A stretch of 14,686 nucleotides of DNA from JBBTVI01 sp038063315 (GCA_038063315.1 JBBTVI010000044.1:1-14686), one strand, 5' to 3'; shown: positions 6,110-12,251, counted from the first letter of the stretch. Numbers and translations: made by a program. The notes: generated by a model not told the origin, from the sequence alone.

Positions 6110-6334
6110 CCGGTGTCATTATTGTAGTATGTCGGAGTAGGATACCCTTACACATTCTTGAACTTCAAGGGTATATGCAGGGCTGGTGGGTTGTGGGTGA
6201 AATCTTCTGTTTGCTTGAGGGCAATTCCTCATCTTCGCGTATACTTCAGTGCTGTCCGAGATAGACCCCGGCTTCCCGGGGTTTTTTCGTTATCCACGTC
6301 CGGCGATGCCCATGCGCTGACCCCCATGTTATAA
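6110..6334 (+). other. Intergenic region with inverted repeat, no gene
   Basis: I see no supported gene here. ATACCCTT at 6143-6150 and AAGGGTAT at 6168-6175 form an inverted repeat around a near-palindrome (CTTGAACTTCAAG), which could be an operator. An 82-codon frame across it has no coding character. Confidence 0.4.
6265..6287 (+). terminator. Intrinsic terminator
   Basis: CCCCGG at 6266-6271 pairs with CCGGGG at 6276-6281 around a CTTC loop, followed by six T (6282-6287). It isolates the HicBA unit from upstream transcription. Confidence 0.85.
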
Positions 6335-6363
6335 TTGACGCAATCCCTTTATTTATATACACT
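6335..6363 (+). promoter_or_regulatory. Promoter for the HicB/HicA pair
   Basis: TTGACG at 6335-6340, a 17-bp spacer, and TACACT at 6358-6363. The predicted transcription start falls on the ATG at 6370, so translation is leaderless if that ATG is used. If ATG 6412 is used, the leader is about 42 bases. Confidence 0.7.
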
Positions 6364-6369
6364 TTCAGC

Positions 6370-6651
6370 ATGATGAAAGACTTCCGCTACATTCCTATCA
6401 GGAGACCGGGTATGGGTAAAATCTACGTCTATCGGGTTACCATTGAACCCGATGGTGAGCGGTATCACGCCGAGATTCCGGCTCTGCCGGGCTGTTATTC
6501 GTGGGGCTACACCTACGAGGAGGCGTTGAAGAACATTAAAGAAGCCGCGGCACTGTGGTTAGAGACCCTTACGGAAGATGGGGAGCCTATTCCGGAAGAA
6601 AGCCCCCAGGTCCTCAAGAAGGCTCCTATTACTCTTGGTGTCGTCGTCTAA
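6370..6651 (+). CDS. hicB: HicB-family antitoxin
   Basis: A 93-aa protein with the HicB partial RNase-H fold: YVYRVTIEPDGERYHAEIPALPGCYSWGYTYEEALKNIKEA. EIPALPGC and the TYEEALKNIKEA helix are the family signature. There is no C-terminal DNA-binding domain, so this is the short form. It should block the HicA encoded next. Two starts are possible: ATG 6370, on the predicted transcription start, or ATG 6412, with AGGAG seven bases upstream, which gives an 80-residue HicB-like N-terminus. I list the longer form but cannot exclude the shorter. Antitoxin comes before toxin, the reverse of the classic hicAB order. Confidence 0.9.
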   Translation: MMKDFRYIPIRRPGMGKIYVYRVTIEPDGERYHAEIPALPGCYSWGYTYEEALKNIKEAAALWLETLTEDGEPIPEESPQVLKKAPITLGVVV

Positions 6652-6652
6652 C

Positions 6653-6895
6653 ATGGACATTAACCCACTCCAGAACTTAATTGCCCGGGAGTGGATCAAC
6701 GCAGTCGAGCGTGACGGGTTCCGACGGAGAAAGAGCAGGGGTTCCCACCACATTTACCAGCACTCGGACGGACGTCGAGTGCTGCTTGTCTATCACAACT
6801 TGCACGACACTTTTGGGCCAAAGACAATTCGGCAGATTCTTGAGAGCACCCGCTGGACCGAGGAAGACGTGAGACGGCTGGGACTCACCAAATAA
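6653..6895 (+). CDS. hicA: HicA-family mRNA interferase toxin
   Basis: An 80-aa double-stranded-RNA-binding-like fold. It has the helix IAREWINAVERDGFRRRKSRG, the catalytic motif GSHHIYQH (H32 is the expected nucleophile-assisting His), the strand RRVLLVYHN, and a C-terminal helix containing TIRQIL and WTEEDVRRLGL. HicA cleaves mRNA and tmRNA in a translation-independent way. The start is one base after the hicB stop, with no ribosome site, so it is translationally coupled. A second, broken hicA tail lies at 4303-4362. Confidence 0.93.
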   Translation: MDINPLQNLIAREWINAVERDGFRRRKSRGSHHIYQHSDGRRVLLVYHNLHDTFGPKTIRQILESTRWTEEDVRRLGLTK

Positions 6896-6916
6896 ACTAA
6901 GACAGGAGGACATACG

Positions 6917-7414
6917 ATGCGTTCCATTATCGTGGTGCTGTGCACAGCGCTCGGCATGAGCGTTGTCGCCTTTTCTGCCTACGGCCAGATGAAGGGCAGG
7001 CCCGCGGTGATTGACGGCGACACCCTCTCATTCAACATCAGAATCTTCGGCATTGATACCCCGGAGAAGCAACAACGCTGCGAGAAAGACGGCGCCTGCT
7101 ACCTCTGCGGTCAGGACGCAAAGCGCCACCTGGAGACGTTCGTCAAAGACAAGGACGTGACGTGCACGTTCACCGGCGCGATCACCTACGGCCGACCCGT
7201 GGGGAGCTGCGCAGTGAATGGCGAAGATATCGGCGAGCGGATGATCAAGGACGGCTGGGCGCTCCCCTACGAACGCTATCTCAAGGGCCAGCTTAAAGAG
7301 CGTTACCTTGCCGCGGCCGATGCAGCCAAGCTCTCACGCTCCGGCATGCACGCCGGCCCCTTCATTCCCCCGGAGAAGTGGAGGCGCGGAGAACGCCTGG
7401 CGTGTGAACGATAA
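6917..7414 (+). CDS. Exported staphylococcal-nuclease-like (thermonuclease family) protein
   Basis: A 165-aa protein with a signal peptide (hydrophobic residues 3-20, likely cleavage after AYG) and one SNase domain. The staphylococcal nuclease residues are all matched: D33/D35 (VIDGDTL, metal), R42, D47 and E50 (IRIFGIDTPE, like R35/D40/E43) and R93 (YGRPV, like R87). It should be an active secreted or periplasmic nuclease for DNA and RNA. Extra cysteines (CEKDGACYLCG) may form disulphides. The AGGAGG site seven bases before the ATG is very strong, unlike most genes to the left. Two more exported proteins follow, suggesting an envelope or secretion theme. Whether it is defence, nutrient scavenging or a maintenance function is unknown. 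Confidence 0.92.
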   Translation: MRSIIVVLCTALGMSVVAFSAYGQMKGRPAVIDGDTLSFNIRIFGIDTPEKQQRCEKDGACYLCGQDAKRHLETFVKDKDVTCTFTGAITYGRPVGSCAVNGEDIGERMIKDGWALPYERYLKGQLKERYLAAADAAKLSRSGMHAGPFIPPEKWRRGERLACER

Positions 7415-7476
7415 ATTGGTTTGTGGTGGAGTTGCAATGGAAATAGGGATAAACTCAGGCAACAAAGGAGGTGCCT

Positions 7477-7824
7477 ATGAAGAAGGTTCTATTCTTGATT
7501 GCGCTTGTATTGGCTTTTGTCTTTTCCGTCAGTGTAGCGTTTGCTGGTGATGTATACGTTCGTGGATACTACCGCAAGGACGGTACCTATGTGCAACCGC
7601 ACTACCGCTCTGCTCCAGATGGTAATGCCTCCAATAACTGGAGTACACGCGGGAACGTGAATCCCTATACGGGTCAACCCGGCACCCGTGATCCCTCACC
7701 CTCCTTCTCTGACCGCGACAGCGGTATTAGGGGTTCCTATAATACTCCGTATGGATCAAGCCCATTCAACTCGAACCCGTCTGGTCTCGACCCATACAGT
7801 AACAACCCTTACAGGAGCAGGTAA
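7477..7824 (+). CDS. Small exported Asn/Pro/Gly/Ser-rich protein, 115 aa
   Basis: A clear signal peptide (MKKVLFLIALVLAFVFSVSVAFA, cleavage before GDVYV) is followed by a mature region with DGTYVQPHYRSAPDGNASNNW and STRGNVNPYTGQPGTRDP, then a low-complexity Ser/Asn/Pro tail. Short exported proteins with the (R/K)DGTYVxPHYRSxPDGNxxNNxSTxGNVNPYTG pattern are widespread in Proteobacteria and some phages; function unknown. AAAGGAGGTG lies just before ATG 7477, which fixes the start; an in-frame GTG at 7471 is part of that ribosome site. It follows the nuclease gene by 62 bp. Confidence 0.85.
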   Translation: MKKVLFLIALVLAFVFSVSVAFAGDVYVRGYYRKDGTYVQPHYRSAPDGNASNNWSTRGNVNPYTGQPGTRDPSPSFSDRDSGIRGSYNTPYGSSPFNSNPSGLDPYSNNPYRSR

Positions 7825-7880
7825 AAAATCGGGATTTGACCCCGGTCCAATTGATGGAGATTTCTCCTCAAGGAGGTGTC

Positions 7881-8114
7881 ATGGCCACTCGTTTACTACT
7901 CGTTGTTTTTATGATCGGCGTCTCGCTTCTTGGTGGATGGGGTGTAAATGCCGAGAACAGTACGACAGCACCACAGTTATGTCAGCAAGTGAGAAGTGGT
8001 GCTGATGTTGTAGCGCAACGTGGTTGCTGTTCATATCATAGCGGAGTTTGTGGGTGTGTTGTGGTATATGTGCAATGCTGTGATGGAACGATGAGTCCAT
8101 CTTGTCGTTGCTGA
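7881..8114 (+). CDS. Small exported Cys-rich protein, 77 aa
   Basis: The signal peptide (LLLVVFMIGVSLLGGW, cleavage near residue 24) precedes a mature peptide of about 53 residues with nine cysteines: C34, then CC at 49-50, C57, C59, CC at 66-67, C75 and C77. The pattern CCSYHSGVCGC...CCDGTMSPSCRC resembles small secreted proteins of unknown function, probably disulphide-bonded. AAGGAGGTG sits immediately before the ATG. The ribosome site could partly pair with the upstream CTCCT (7864-7868), which might dampen translation. It forms a row with the two preceding exported genes and is closed by a strong terminator. Confidence 0.82.
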   Translation: MATRLLLVVFMIGVSLLGGWGVNAENSTTAPQLCQQVRSGADVVAQRGCCSYHSGVCGCVVVYVQCCDGTMSPSCRC

Positions 8115-8170
8115 GATATCCCGAAAACACAACCGCTCTCGGCTCACCACATGAATTGTCGCTCCTGCCA

Positions 8171-8198
8171 AGAAAACCCCGGGTACCCGGGGTTTTCT
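8171..8198. terminator. Perfect 28-bp palindrome, bidirectional terminator
   Basis: The half-site AGAAAACCCCGGGT is followed by its exact reverse complement. It gives a GC stem flanked by A4 and T4 and can end transcription from either side; on the plus strand it closes the exported-protein run. Confidence 0.8.
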
Positions 8199-8245
8199 GA
8201 TTGTCGCACTCTGCCAGAAAATGCGACAGCCCCCAAAACAGCACT

Positions 8246-8320
8246 TCTCCGCCTGCCTCACTAGCCGTTACCCTCGACACCGAGCCCAGGAAGATTTTTG
8301 CCAGCCACCAGCTCCTGTGA
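8246..8320 (+). repeat. Decayed fragment related to 12119-12191
   Basis: From 8264 the frame reads AVTLDTEPRKIFASHQLL, then TGA. This parallels TVTSGTEARKIFASHRVV, stop, at 12138-12191. The upstream DNA (TCTCCGCC..CCTCAC..CCGTTACC) also matches, with small indels. Both are probably relics of one unidentified gene or module. Confidence 0.55.
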
Positions 8321-8410
8321 CATCCCTACCCTACTACCATACTAGATGTATTTTATTTCAATGCGTTATGGACGTTTTTTGAAGCGCGAATAAAAGTTGA
8401 AATTATTTTC
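8321..8410. other. AT-rich stretch upstream of a promoter, no gene
   Basis: No supported gene. The AT-rich part (GAATAAAAGTTGAAATTATTTTC, about 8388-8410, written here only as its location and character) sits directly before the -35 box at 8411 and could act as an UP element. Confidence 0.35.
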
Positions 8411-8439
8411 TTGACGCGGGGTGACAGTAGACATACAAT
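8411..8439 (+). promoter_or_regulatory. Strong sigma70-type promoter
   Basis: TTGACG at 8411-8416, a spacer of exactly 17 bp, and TACAAT at 8434-8439, with AT-rich DNA upstream. Transcription should start near 8445-8447. Confidence 0.8.
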
Positions 8440-8556
8440 GGCACTCGTTCTAGCGAACCGCAGAGACGAACGCGAAGTCTGGTAGTACCCTGACACGCTG
8501 ACGCACGAGTGCCGCGCACCTCGATGATCCCCAAATAGGGAGTGGTGCGTTTTTTT
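8440..8556 (+). ncRNA. Structured leader or small RNA ending in a terminator
   Basis: GGCACTCGT at 8440-8448 is the exact reverse complement of ACGAGTGCC at 8505-8513, and smaller hairpins are possible between them, such as GTTC/GAAC at 8447-8458. A terminator follows directly. The next gene's ribosome site (AGGAG, 8561-8565) comes a few bases later. This is the layout of a riboswitch or attenuator, or of a stand-alone RNA of about 110 nt. I could not match it to a known riboswitch class. The first bases of the outer stem may lie before the transcription start. Confidence 0.55.
8515..8556 (+). terminator. Intrinsic terminator of the leader
   Basis: CGCACC at 8515-8520 pairs with GGTGCG at 8544-8549. 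An inner CCC/GGG (8530-8532/8538-8540) closes the loop, and seven T follow (8550-8556). Confidence 0.75.
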
Positions 8557-8575
8557 ATTGAGGAGACACACAGTA

Positions 8576-9318
8576 TTGGCAACGGAAATGTCGTTACTGA
8601 AGTCTCGTTATCAGATTCTTATAATGGCAATGTTCTTCTCGCTGATATCTTTGCTTAATAGGTATGTTTCGGCAGCCCACCTCATTGAGCCTAGAGACAC
8701 TACAGTGCGGCTTTGGGCTTATAGCGCTGCTTTCAACAACGCTCCTATGCGGGTGTGGGATTCATCAACAGATACTCTAATTACAACATTTGTTCCACGA
8801 GACGGGAATGGGAGAGGTGTAGCCCATGACCCTACTGATGGGAATATTTGGACATCAACTCTTCTTCCCGGTGGGTTTAATGGAGACGGGTTGATTCATA
8901 AAATCCTCCCTTGGGTGGCCCCGACATTACCACTATTCCGGACCCCGGCGCATTTAATGGTCCCGGCATTGGCGCCTTAGATTATGATTCAGAGGAAAAT
9001 GTGCTTTGGGCCGCCGTCTACCAACCCATAAATGGTGAGAGCCTCTTTTATAAACTAGATCCTAGTGACGGGAGTATTCTCAAGACTTGCTCGCTTCCCT
9101 TCCAGGGTGGCGGTGTAGGCAATGACACGCTTGCTGTTGCGCGTCCTGCCGATTTGGGTGGGACAAAAGTTCTTCTTACCGACGCAGGAGAGGTGCTTTC
9201 AACGCTCTTTGCTATAGACATCACTACATGCTCAGTTCTTAAAAGCTACAATTTGCCTGTCGGGGTCACTGGAATTGATGAAGATGATAATACTGGAGAT
9301 TTAATTGTTACAAATCAC
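8576..9318 (+). pseudogene. Exported beta-propeller-like protein, frameshifted and cut by an IS
   Basis: A signal or anchor segment (ILIMAMFFSLISLLNRYVSAA) is followed by repeats with propeller-like strands: MRVWDSSTDTLITTFVPRDG, VAHDPTDGNIWTS, LDYDSEENVLWAAVY, FYKLDPSDGSILKTC and FAIDITTCSVLKSYNLPVGVTGID. The frame is lost near 8900-8906. Restoring one base in the A-run (HK..PPLGGPDITTIPDPG) rejoins the two halves, so a one-base deletion or assembly error is likely. The 3' end is replaced by an IS4-family element at 9319, so the tail is gone in any case. TTG 8576 is ten bases after AGGAG; ATG 8588 is an alternative. Its expression would be controlled by the structured leader before it. The native function was probably binding or structural at the cell surface; this is inference. 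Confidence 0.7.
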
Positions 9319-10642
9319 TGGTGTCCGGTTAAAAACCCCACGATCGTTAAAAAACCCAATATCCTTGCCGTCTTTTTGAGAAAATACGCCGCAACGATTT
9401 GAAACCGGCGTAGTGCGATAATGAAGGCAGTCGATTATTAATCGCTGTCATCATTATTTATGCACTACGGCAAATATGTTTTCGCGCAGATCATGGAATC
9501 TGTGTCACCTCGTCAGTTTCAAACGTGTGTCGATGCCCACCAGGGTCATTACCGGATCAAAAACTTCACCTGTTGGGAACAGTTTCTCGCCATGGCATTT
9601 GGGCAGCTCGCGTACCGTGAGAGTCTCAGAGATATTGTGACGTGCCTGAAAGCCCAACGATACAAACAGTATCATCTCGGATTTCGATCGGTCGTCAGCA
9701 AGTCGACGCTTGCCGATGCAAACGAACGCAGAGATTGGAGAATCTACCGCGACTTCGCGCAGGTACTCATCCAGCGCGCACGCAAGCTCTATGTCGACGA
9801 TCCGGAATTCACGATCGACCTTGACGGCGCGTGCTACGCAATCGACTCAGCCAGTATAGACCTCTGCCTCTCAGTGTTTCCATGGGCACCATACGTTGAG
9901 ACGAAGGCGGCAGTCAAAGTACATACGCAGATGGACATCCGCGGCTCTATTCCTACGTTTTTCCACATCACGAGCGGCAAGGTGCACGACGTACACTTCC
10001 TTGATATCATCGAATACGAACGAGGCGCACACTACATCATGGACCGAGGATACATTGACTTTAAACGGCTCTACAACATCCATCACGCCGGTGCATTCTT
10101 TGCGACACGAGCAAAACGGAGCATGGTCTGGAAACGGTTGTACTCAAACACGGTGGATCGAACAACGGGGCTGCGGTGCGATCAGGTCATACGATTGACC
10201 GGCCATGATGCTTCAAAGAAGTATCCTGACAAGCTCCGACGAATCAAATACTACGACCAAGAAACTGATCAATACTATGTATTTCTGACGAACGATTTTA
10301 ATACGAGCGCACTGCTGGTTGCCAATCTATACAAGTATCGTTGGCAAATCGAGTTGTTTTTCAAATGGATCAAGCAACACCTCAAGATAAAGACATTCTG
10401 GGGACACTCGGAGAACGCCGTCAAAATACAAATCTGCATCGCCATCTGCACCTACCTTATTGTTGCGATTCTCAAGAAACAGCTCGGGCTTAAACGAAAT
10501 CTCTACGAAATTCTACAAATTTTGAGTGTGTCATTATTCGACAAAACGCCCTTGGTTACGCTGTTTTCTGCGGATCGATTACATAATTTTGATGACCATC
10601 CTCAAATGACGTTGCCGTTATTGGGTTTTTAACCGGACACCA
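9319..10642 (+). mobile_element. IS4-family insertion sequence
   Basis: A perfect 20-bp inverted repeat, TGGTGTCCGGTTAAAAACCC at 9319-9338 and its reverse complement at 10623-10642, bounds a single transposase gene. A second, inner GTTAAAAAACCCAATA on the left (9346-9361) matches the right end even further inward, so the left end may be compound. The bases outside the two ends do not match, so no target duplication is visible. The element lies between a broken propeller gene and a tyrosine recombinase whose last codons it supplies. Confidence 0.8.
9460..10632 (+). CDS. IS4-family transposase
   Basis: A 390-aa DDE transposase with the IS4 layout: an N-terminal domain (QFLAMAFGQLAYRESLRDIV), D129 in YAIDSAS, D195 in YIMDRGYIDFKRL, and the IS4 box Y291-x2-R294-x3-E298-x6-K305 (YRWQIELFFKWIK). 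It most resembles the ISPepr1-like group of about 380-390 aa. All catalytic residues are present and the length is full, so it should be active. The stop lies inside the right inverted repeat. No ribosome site precedes the ATG; the 57 bp upstream contain no other gene. Confidence 0.93.
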   Translation: MHYGKYVFAQIMESVSPRQFQTCVDAHQGHYRIKNFTCWEQFLAMAFGQLAYRESLRDIVTCLKAQRYKQYHLGFRSVVSKSTLADANERRDWRIYRDFAQVLIQRARKLYVDDPEFTIDLDGACYAIDSASIDLCLSVFPWAPYVETKAAVKVHTQMDIRGSIPTFFHITSGKVHDVHFLDIIEYERGAHYIMDRGYIDFKRLYNIHHAGAFFATRAKRSMVWKRLYSNTVDRTTGLRCDQVIRLTGHDASKKYPDKLRRIKYYDQETDQYYVFLTNDFNTSALLVANLYKYRWQIELFFKWIKQHLKIKTFWGHSENAVKIQICIAICTYLIVAILKKQLGLKRNLYEILQILSVSLFDKTPLVTLFSADRLHNFDDHPQMTLPLLGF

Positions 10643-11169
10643 ATGGTCCCATACATATCCATCGTGGTCTTGTACGACTGATGCCCCAAGAAATTCTGAA
10701 TCCACTCCGCGGTAAACCCCTTTGACTTCAGGAATCGCGCAATCGAATGCCGGAAGATATGGGGATTGACAATGTCCCTGCCTGGCCGCGGATGTGAAAT
10801 CCCCGCCCGCTTCCCCACCTGCTCGACAATGTAGTTCACCGCCCGTGTGGTCAGTTGTGCCCCGCGACTCGACAGAAACACCGGCCCCGACTTCCGGCCG
10901 CCCATCAAATGCTTCAAGTCCCCGACCAGCTCCTCATCAATGATCGGGACGAGCCGTGTCTTCTCGCCCTTCCCCTGCCGGACTGTCACCCGCTTCCGCT
11001 CAAAGTCAATGTCTCGCACATCGAGCTCCACCAACTCTTTTCTCCGGAGCCCCAACCACCAGAGCGACTTGACCATGCACCGGTCCCGGAAGTTATCCGT
11101 GCTCACAATCAACTTTTTCACCTCCGCCGGCTTCAAGTGATACGCCGACGGCTTCATTTGCTCTTTCAT
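10618..11169 (-). CDS. Tyrosine recombinase, catalytic domain only
   Basis: A 183-aa protein with the complete catalytic set of the lambda-integrase/XerC family: R42 (GLRRKELVELD), K67 (RQGKGEKTRLVPI), H137-x2-R140 (HIFRHSIARFLKSKG), H163 (FLGHQS) and nucleophile Y173 (MDMYGTI). The N-terminal SAM-like core-binding domain of a usual 300-aa recombinase is missing; such short forms exist, but this could also be a truncation. The last seven codons and the stop are IS4-end sequence, so the native C-terminus is lost soon after the tyrosine. ATG 11169 is chosen because an upstream terminator covers the longer frame (to 11238). Function as a resolvase or integrase is inferred. Confidence 0.8.
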   Translation of the reverse strand: MKEQMKPSAYHLKPAEVKKLIVSTDNFRDRCMVKSLWWLGLRRKELVELDVRDIDFERKRVTVRQGKGEKTRLVPIIDEELVGDLKHLMGGRKSGPVFLSSRGAQLTTRAVNYIVEQVGKRAGISHPRPGRDIVNPHIFRHSIARFLKSKGFTAEWIQNFLGHQSYKTTMDMYGTIGVRLKTQ

Positions 11170-11217
11170 ACGCGCTTCACTCTCCCTTTTATTGCTGCAA
11201 CACTTTTCACTTTCTCT

Positions 11218-11246
11218 ATTCTCCCGCCATAAAAACACCCCGTCAA
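11218..11246 (-). promoter_or_regulatory. Possible promoter for the recombinase, inside a terminator
   Basis: On the minus strand, TTGACG (11246-11241) is followed after 17 bp by GAGAAT (11223-11218), about 50 bases before ATG 11169. The -35 box is part of the terminator hairpin of the upstream operon, so the same DNA may end one transcript and start the next. Confidence 0.4.
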
Positions 11247-11254
11247 GACGGGGT
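11231..11254 (-). terminator. Intrinsic terminator of the minus-strand DUF104/VapC operon
   Basis: On the minus strand, CCCCGT and ACGGGG pair around a four-base loop (11253-11238), followed by TGT5. It lies about 60 bp after the end of the PIN gene. Confidence 0.8.
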
Positions 11255-11277
11255 CTACTTCAGCTTTCTCCACTAGT

Positions 11278-11304
11278 GTGAAGTGGGGTTGGGGGTGGTT
11301 TGAG
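11278..11304. repeat. 27-bp repeat shared with 12252-12278
   Basis: GTGAAGTGGGGTT, five variable bases, then TGGTTTGAG; 24 of 27 positions match the second copy. In both places it lies just upstream, in minus-strand order, of a terminator with the same AAAAACACCCC edge, so the shared unit is an end-of-operon module of about 70 bp. Confidence 0.75.
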
Positions 11305-11314
11305 GATACTGTGG

Positions 11315-11746
11315 CTATGGCTGAGTCTGTCCGGACGGCGGCGCTTCGCGGATGGACTCCATCTGCAACCCTTCGACTCGGTTAAAGTGCTGACAGTTAT
11401 TCGTCAGCAGCGTCAGCCCGTAGTGGAGACACGTCGCGGCAATCAAGAGATCAAGATCGCCAAAGAGCTGTCCCTGCCTGCGGAGCTTCCCGCGTTCTCG
11501 TCCAAAGATTTTGCAGATTTCTTCGTCAATACCCAAGACCGCGACGTCCGCGAGAAAAGCATCAAGGGCCTGCTGGCTGCGCTCCGGGTCTCGGGAGTAG
11601 TGCACGCCCTCGTAGAGTTCCGCGAGCGAGACGATGGAGAGCGCCAGTCCCTGGGGTCGCAGCTCTTGCAACCGGCGCACGACGCGATCAATCGCGTTCA
11701 TGTGATCGATCGCCCAATCAGTATCAATGAGGTAACGGACTGTCAT
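11315..11746 (-). CDS. VapC-family PIN-domain toxin
   Basis: A 143-aa PIN ribonuclease: D8/D10 (YLIDTDWAIDHM), E43 (SIVSLAELYEGV), D97/D99 (FGDLDLLIAATCLHYG) and the C-terminal LLTNNCQHFNRVEGL, all typical of VapC. It should cut tRNA or rRNA when free. The ATG overlaps the antitoxin stop as ATGA, giving coupled translation. The start is fixed by that overlap; a longer frame to 11812 is antitoxin sequence in another frame. Unrelated in detail to the PIN protein at 5518-5961. Confidence 0.9.
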   Translation of the reverse strand: MTVRYLIDTDWAIDHMNAIDRVVRRLQELRPQGLALSIVSLAELYEGVHYSRDPERSQQALDAFLADVAVLGIDEEICKIFGRERGKLRRQGQLFGDLDLLIAATCLHYGLTLLTNNCQHFNRVEGLQMESIREAPPSGQTQP

Positions 11747-11979
11747 AGCCGAGGCTCCGGACGCGTGGTGATGAGACGGTCCGCGTAGATGTTGCGTTTC
11801 AACTCTTCGCAATCAATGAGGTCTTTCCAACCGCCGGCGGAACGTTCGAGCCCTCCCGGTTCCCCTTTGGTGGGCAACCGGAGGATGGTGACGGTCAGCA
11901 CCTCACCCTCTGGGATGTCAACGTGCTCCAGGGGCTCCAAGACCCCATGGGAAAACCGCGCACGGATCGTTGCGCCCAT
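11743..11979 (-). CDS. DUF104/AF2212-like antitoxin
   Basis: A 78-aa protein opening with GATIRARFSHGVLEPLEHVDIPEGEVLTVTI, the signature of the AF2212-like (DUF104, PF01954) antitoxins that partner VapC toxins. The rest (GGWKDLIDCEELKRNIYADRL) is the toxin-binding helix region. AAAGGAGAG lies about six bases before ATG 11979, which fixes the start. A longer frame to 12096 would run over the promoter and is rejected. It is the first gene of the operon. Confidence 0.9.
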   Translation of the reverse strand: MGATIRARFSHGVLEPLEHVDIPEGEVLTVTILRLPTKGEPGGLERSAGGWKDLIDCEELKRNIYADRLITTRPEPRL

Positions 11980-12042
11980 ATCGTCTCTCCTTTCTGTGAT
12001 GTACGGGGTTCTCATGCGTGTGGTCATCGTCATACGTCCCCT

Positions 12043-12071
12043 ATCGTACCGCAAAACTCCATATATTTCAA
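12043..12071 (-). promoter_or_regulatory. Promoter for the DUF104/VapC operon
   Basis: On the minus strand, TTGAAA (12071-12066), a 17-bp spacer and TACGAT (12048-12043). The start would be near 12036, giving a leader of about 57 bases to ATG 11979. Confidence 0.6.
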
Positions 12072-12098
12072 TACCTTGTGCAACTGTGGCGTACAAGA

Positions 12099-12191
12099 GT
12101 GAAGCGACGTCTTACCATCTCCGCCCACCTCACCACCGTTACCTCGGGCACTGAGGCCCGCAAGATTTTTGCGAGCCACCGCGTGGTGTAA
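12099..12191 (+). repeat. Fragment related to 8246-8320, short open frame
   Basis: A GTG at 12099 opens a frame VKRRLTISAHLTTVTSGTEA, continuing RKIFASHRVV to TAA at 12189-12191. The second half matches the decayed frame at 8264-8320. It is either a relic of an unrecognised gene or a conserved module. No ribosome site is visible. Apart from this fragment, terminators and a repeat, I see no gene between 11980 and 12375. Confidence 0.45.
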
Positions 12192-12203
12192 TTCTCTTGA
12201 CGT

Positions 12204-12236
12204 AAAAACACCCCACAAGCAGCGAGGCTGTGGGGT
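12204..12236 (-). terminator. Intrinsic terminator, minus strand
   Basis: On the minus strand, ACCCCACA (12236-12229) pairs with TGTGGGGT (12217-12210), followed by GTTTTTA. It is a second stop behind the one at 12316-12349. Confidence 0.7.
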
Positions 12237-12251
12237 AATAATTGTACAAGG

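Noticed and set aside
8440..8513. A tRNA or tRNA-like gene in the structured leader
   Set aside because: There is a closing stem, but no T-loop GGTTCRA motif, no anticodon arm at the right spacing and no CCA-type end.
8440..8513. A c-di-GMP (GEMM) riboswitch
   Set aside because: GAACGCGAAGTC resembles the GACGCAAAGCC stretch only loosely, and the second GEMM helix and tetraloop receptor could not be found.
10855..11232. 125-codon plus-strand frame opposite the tyrosine recombinase
   Set aside because: It is antisense to a gene with a complete catalytic set and has no domain of its own.
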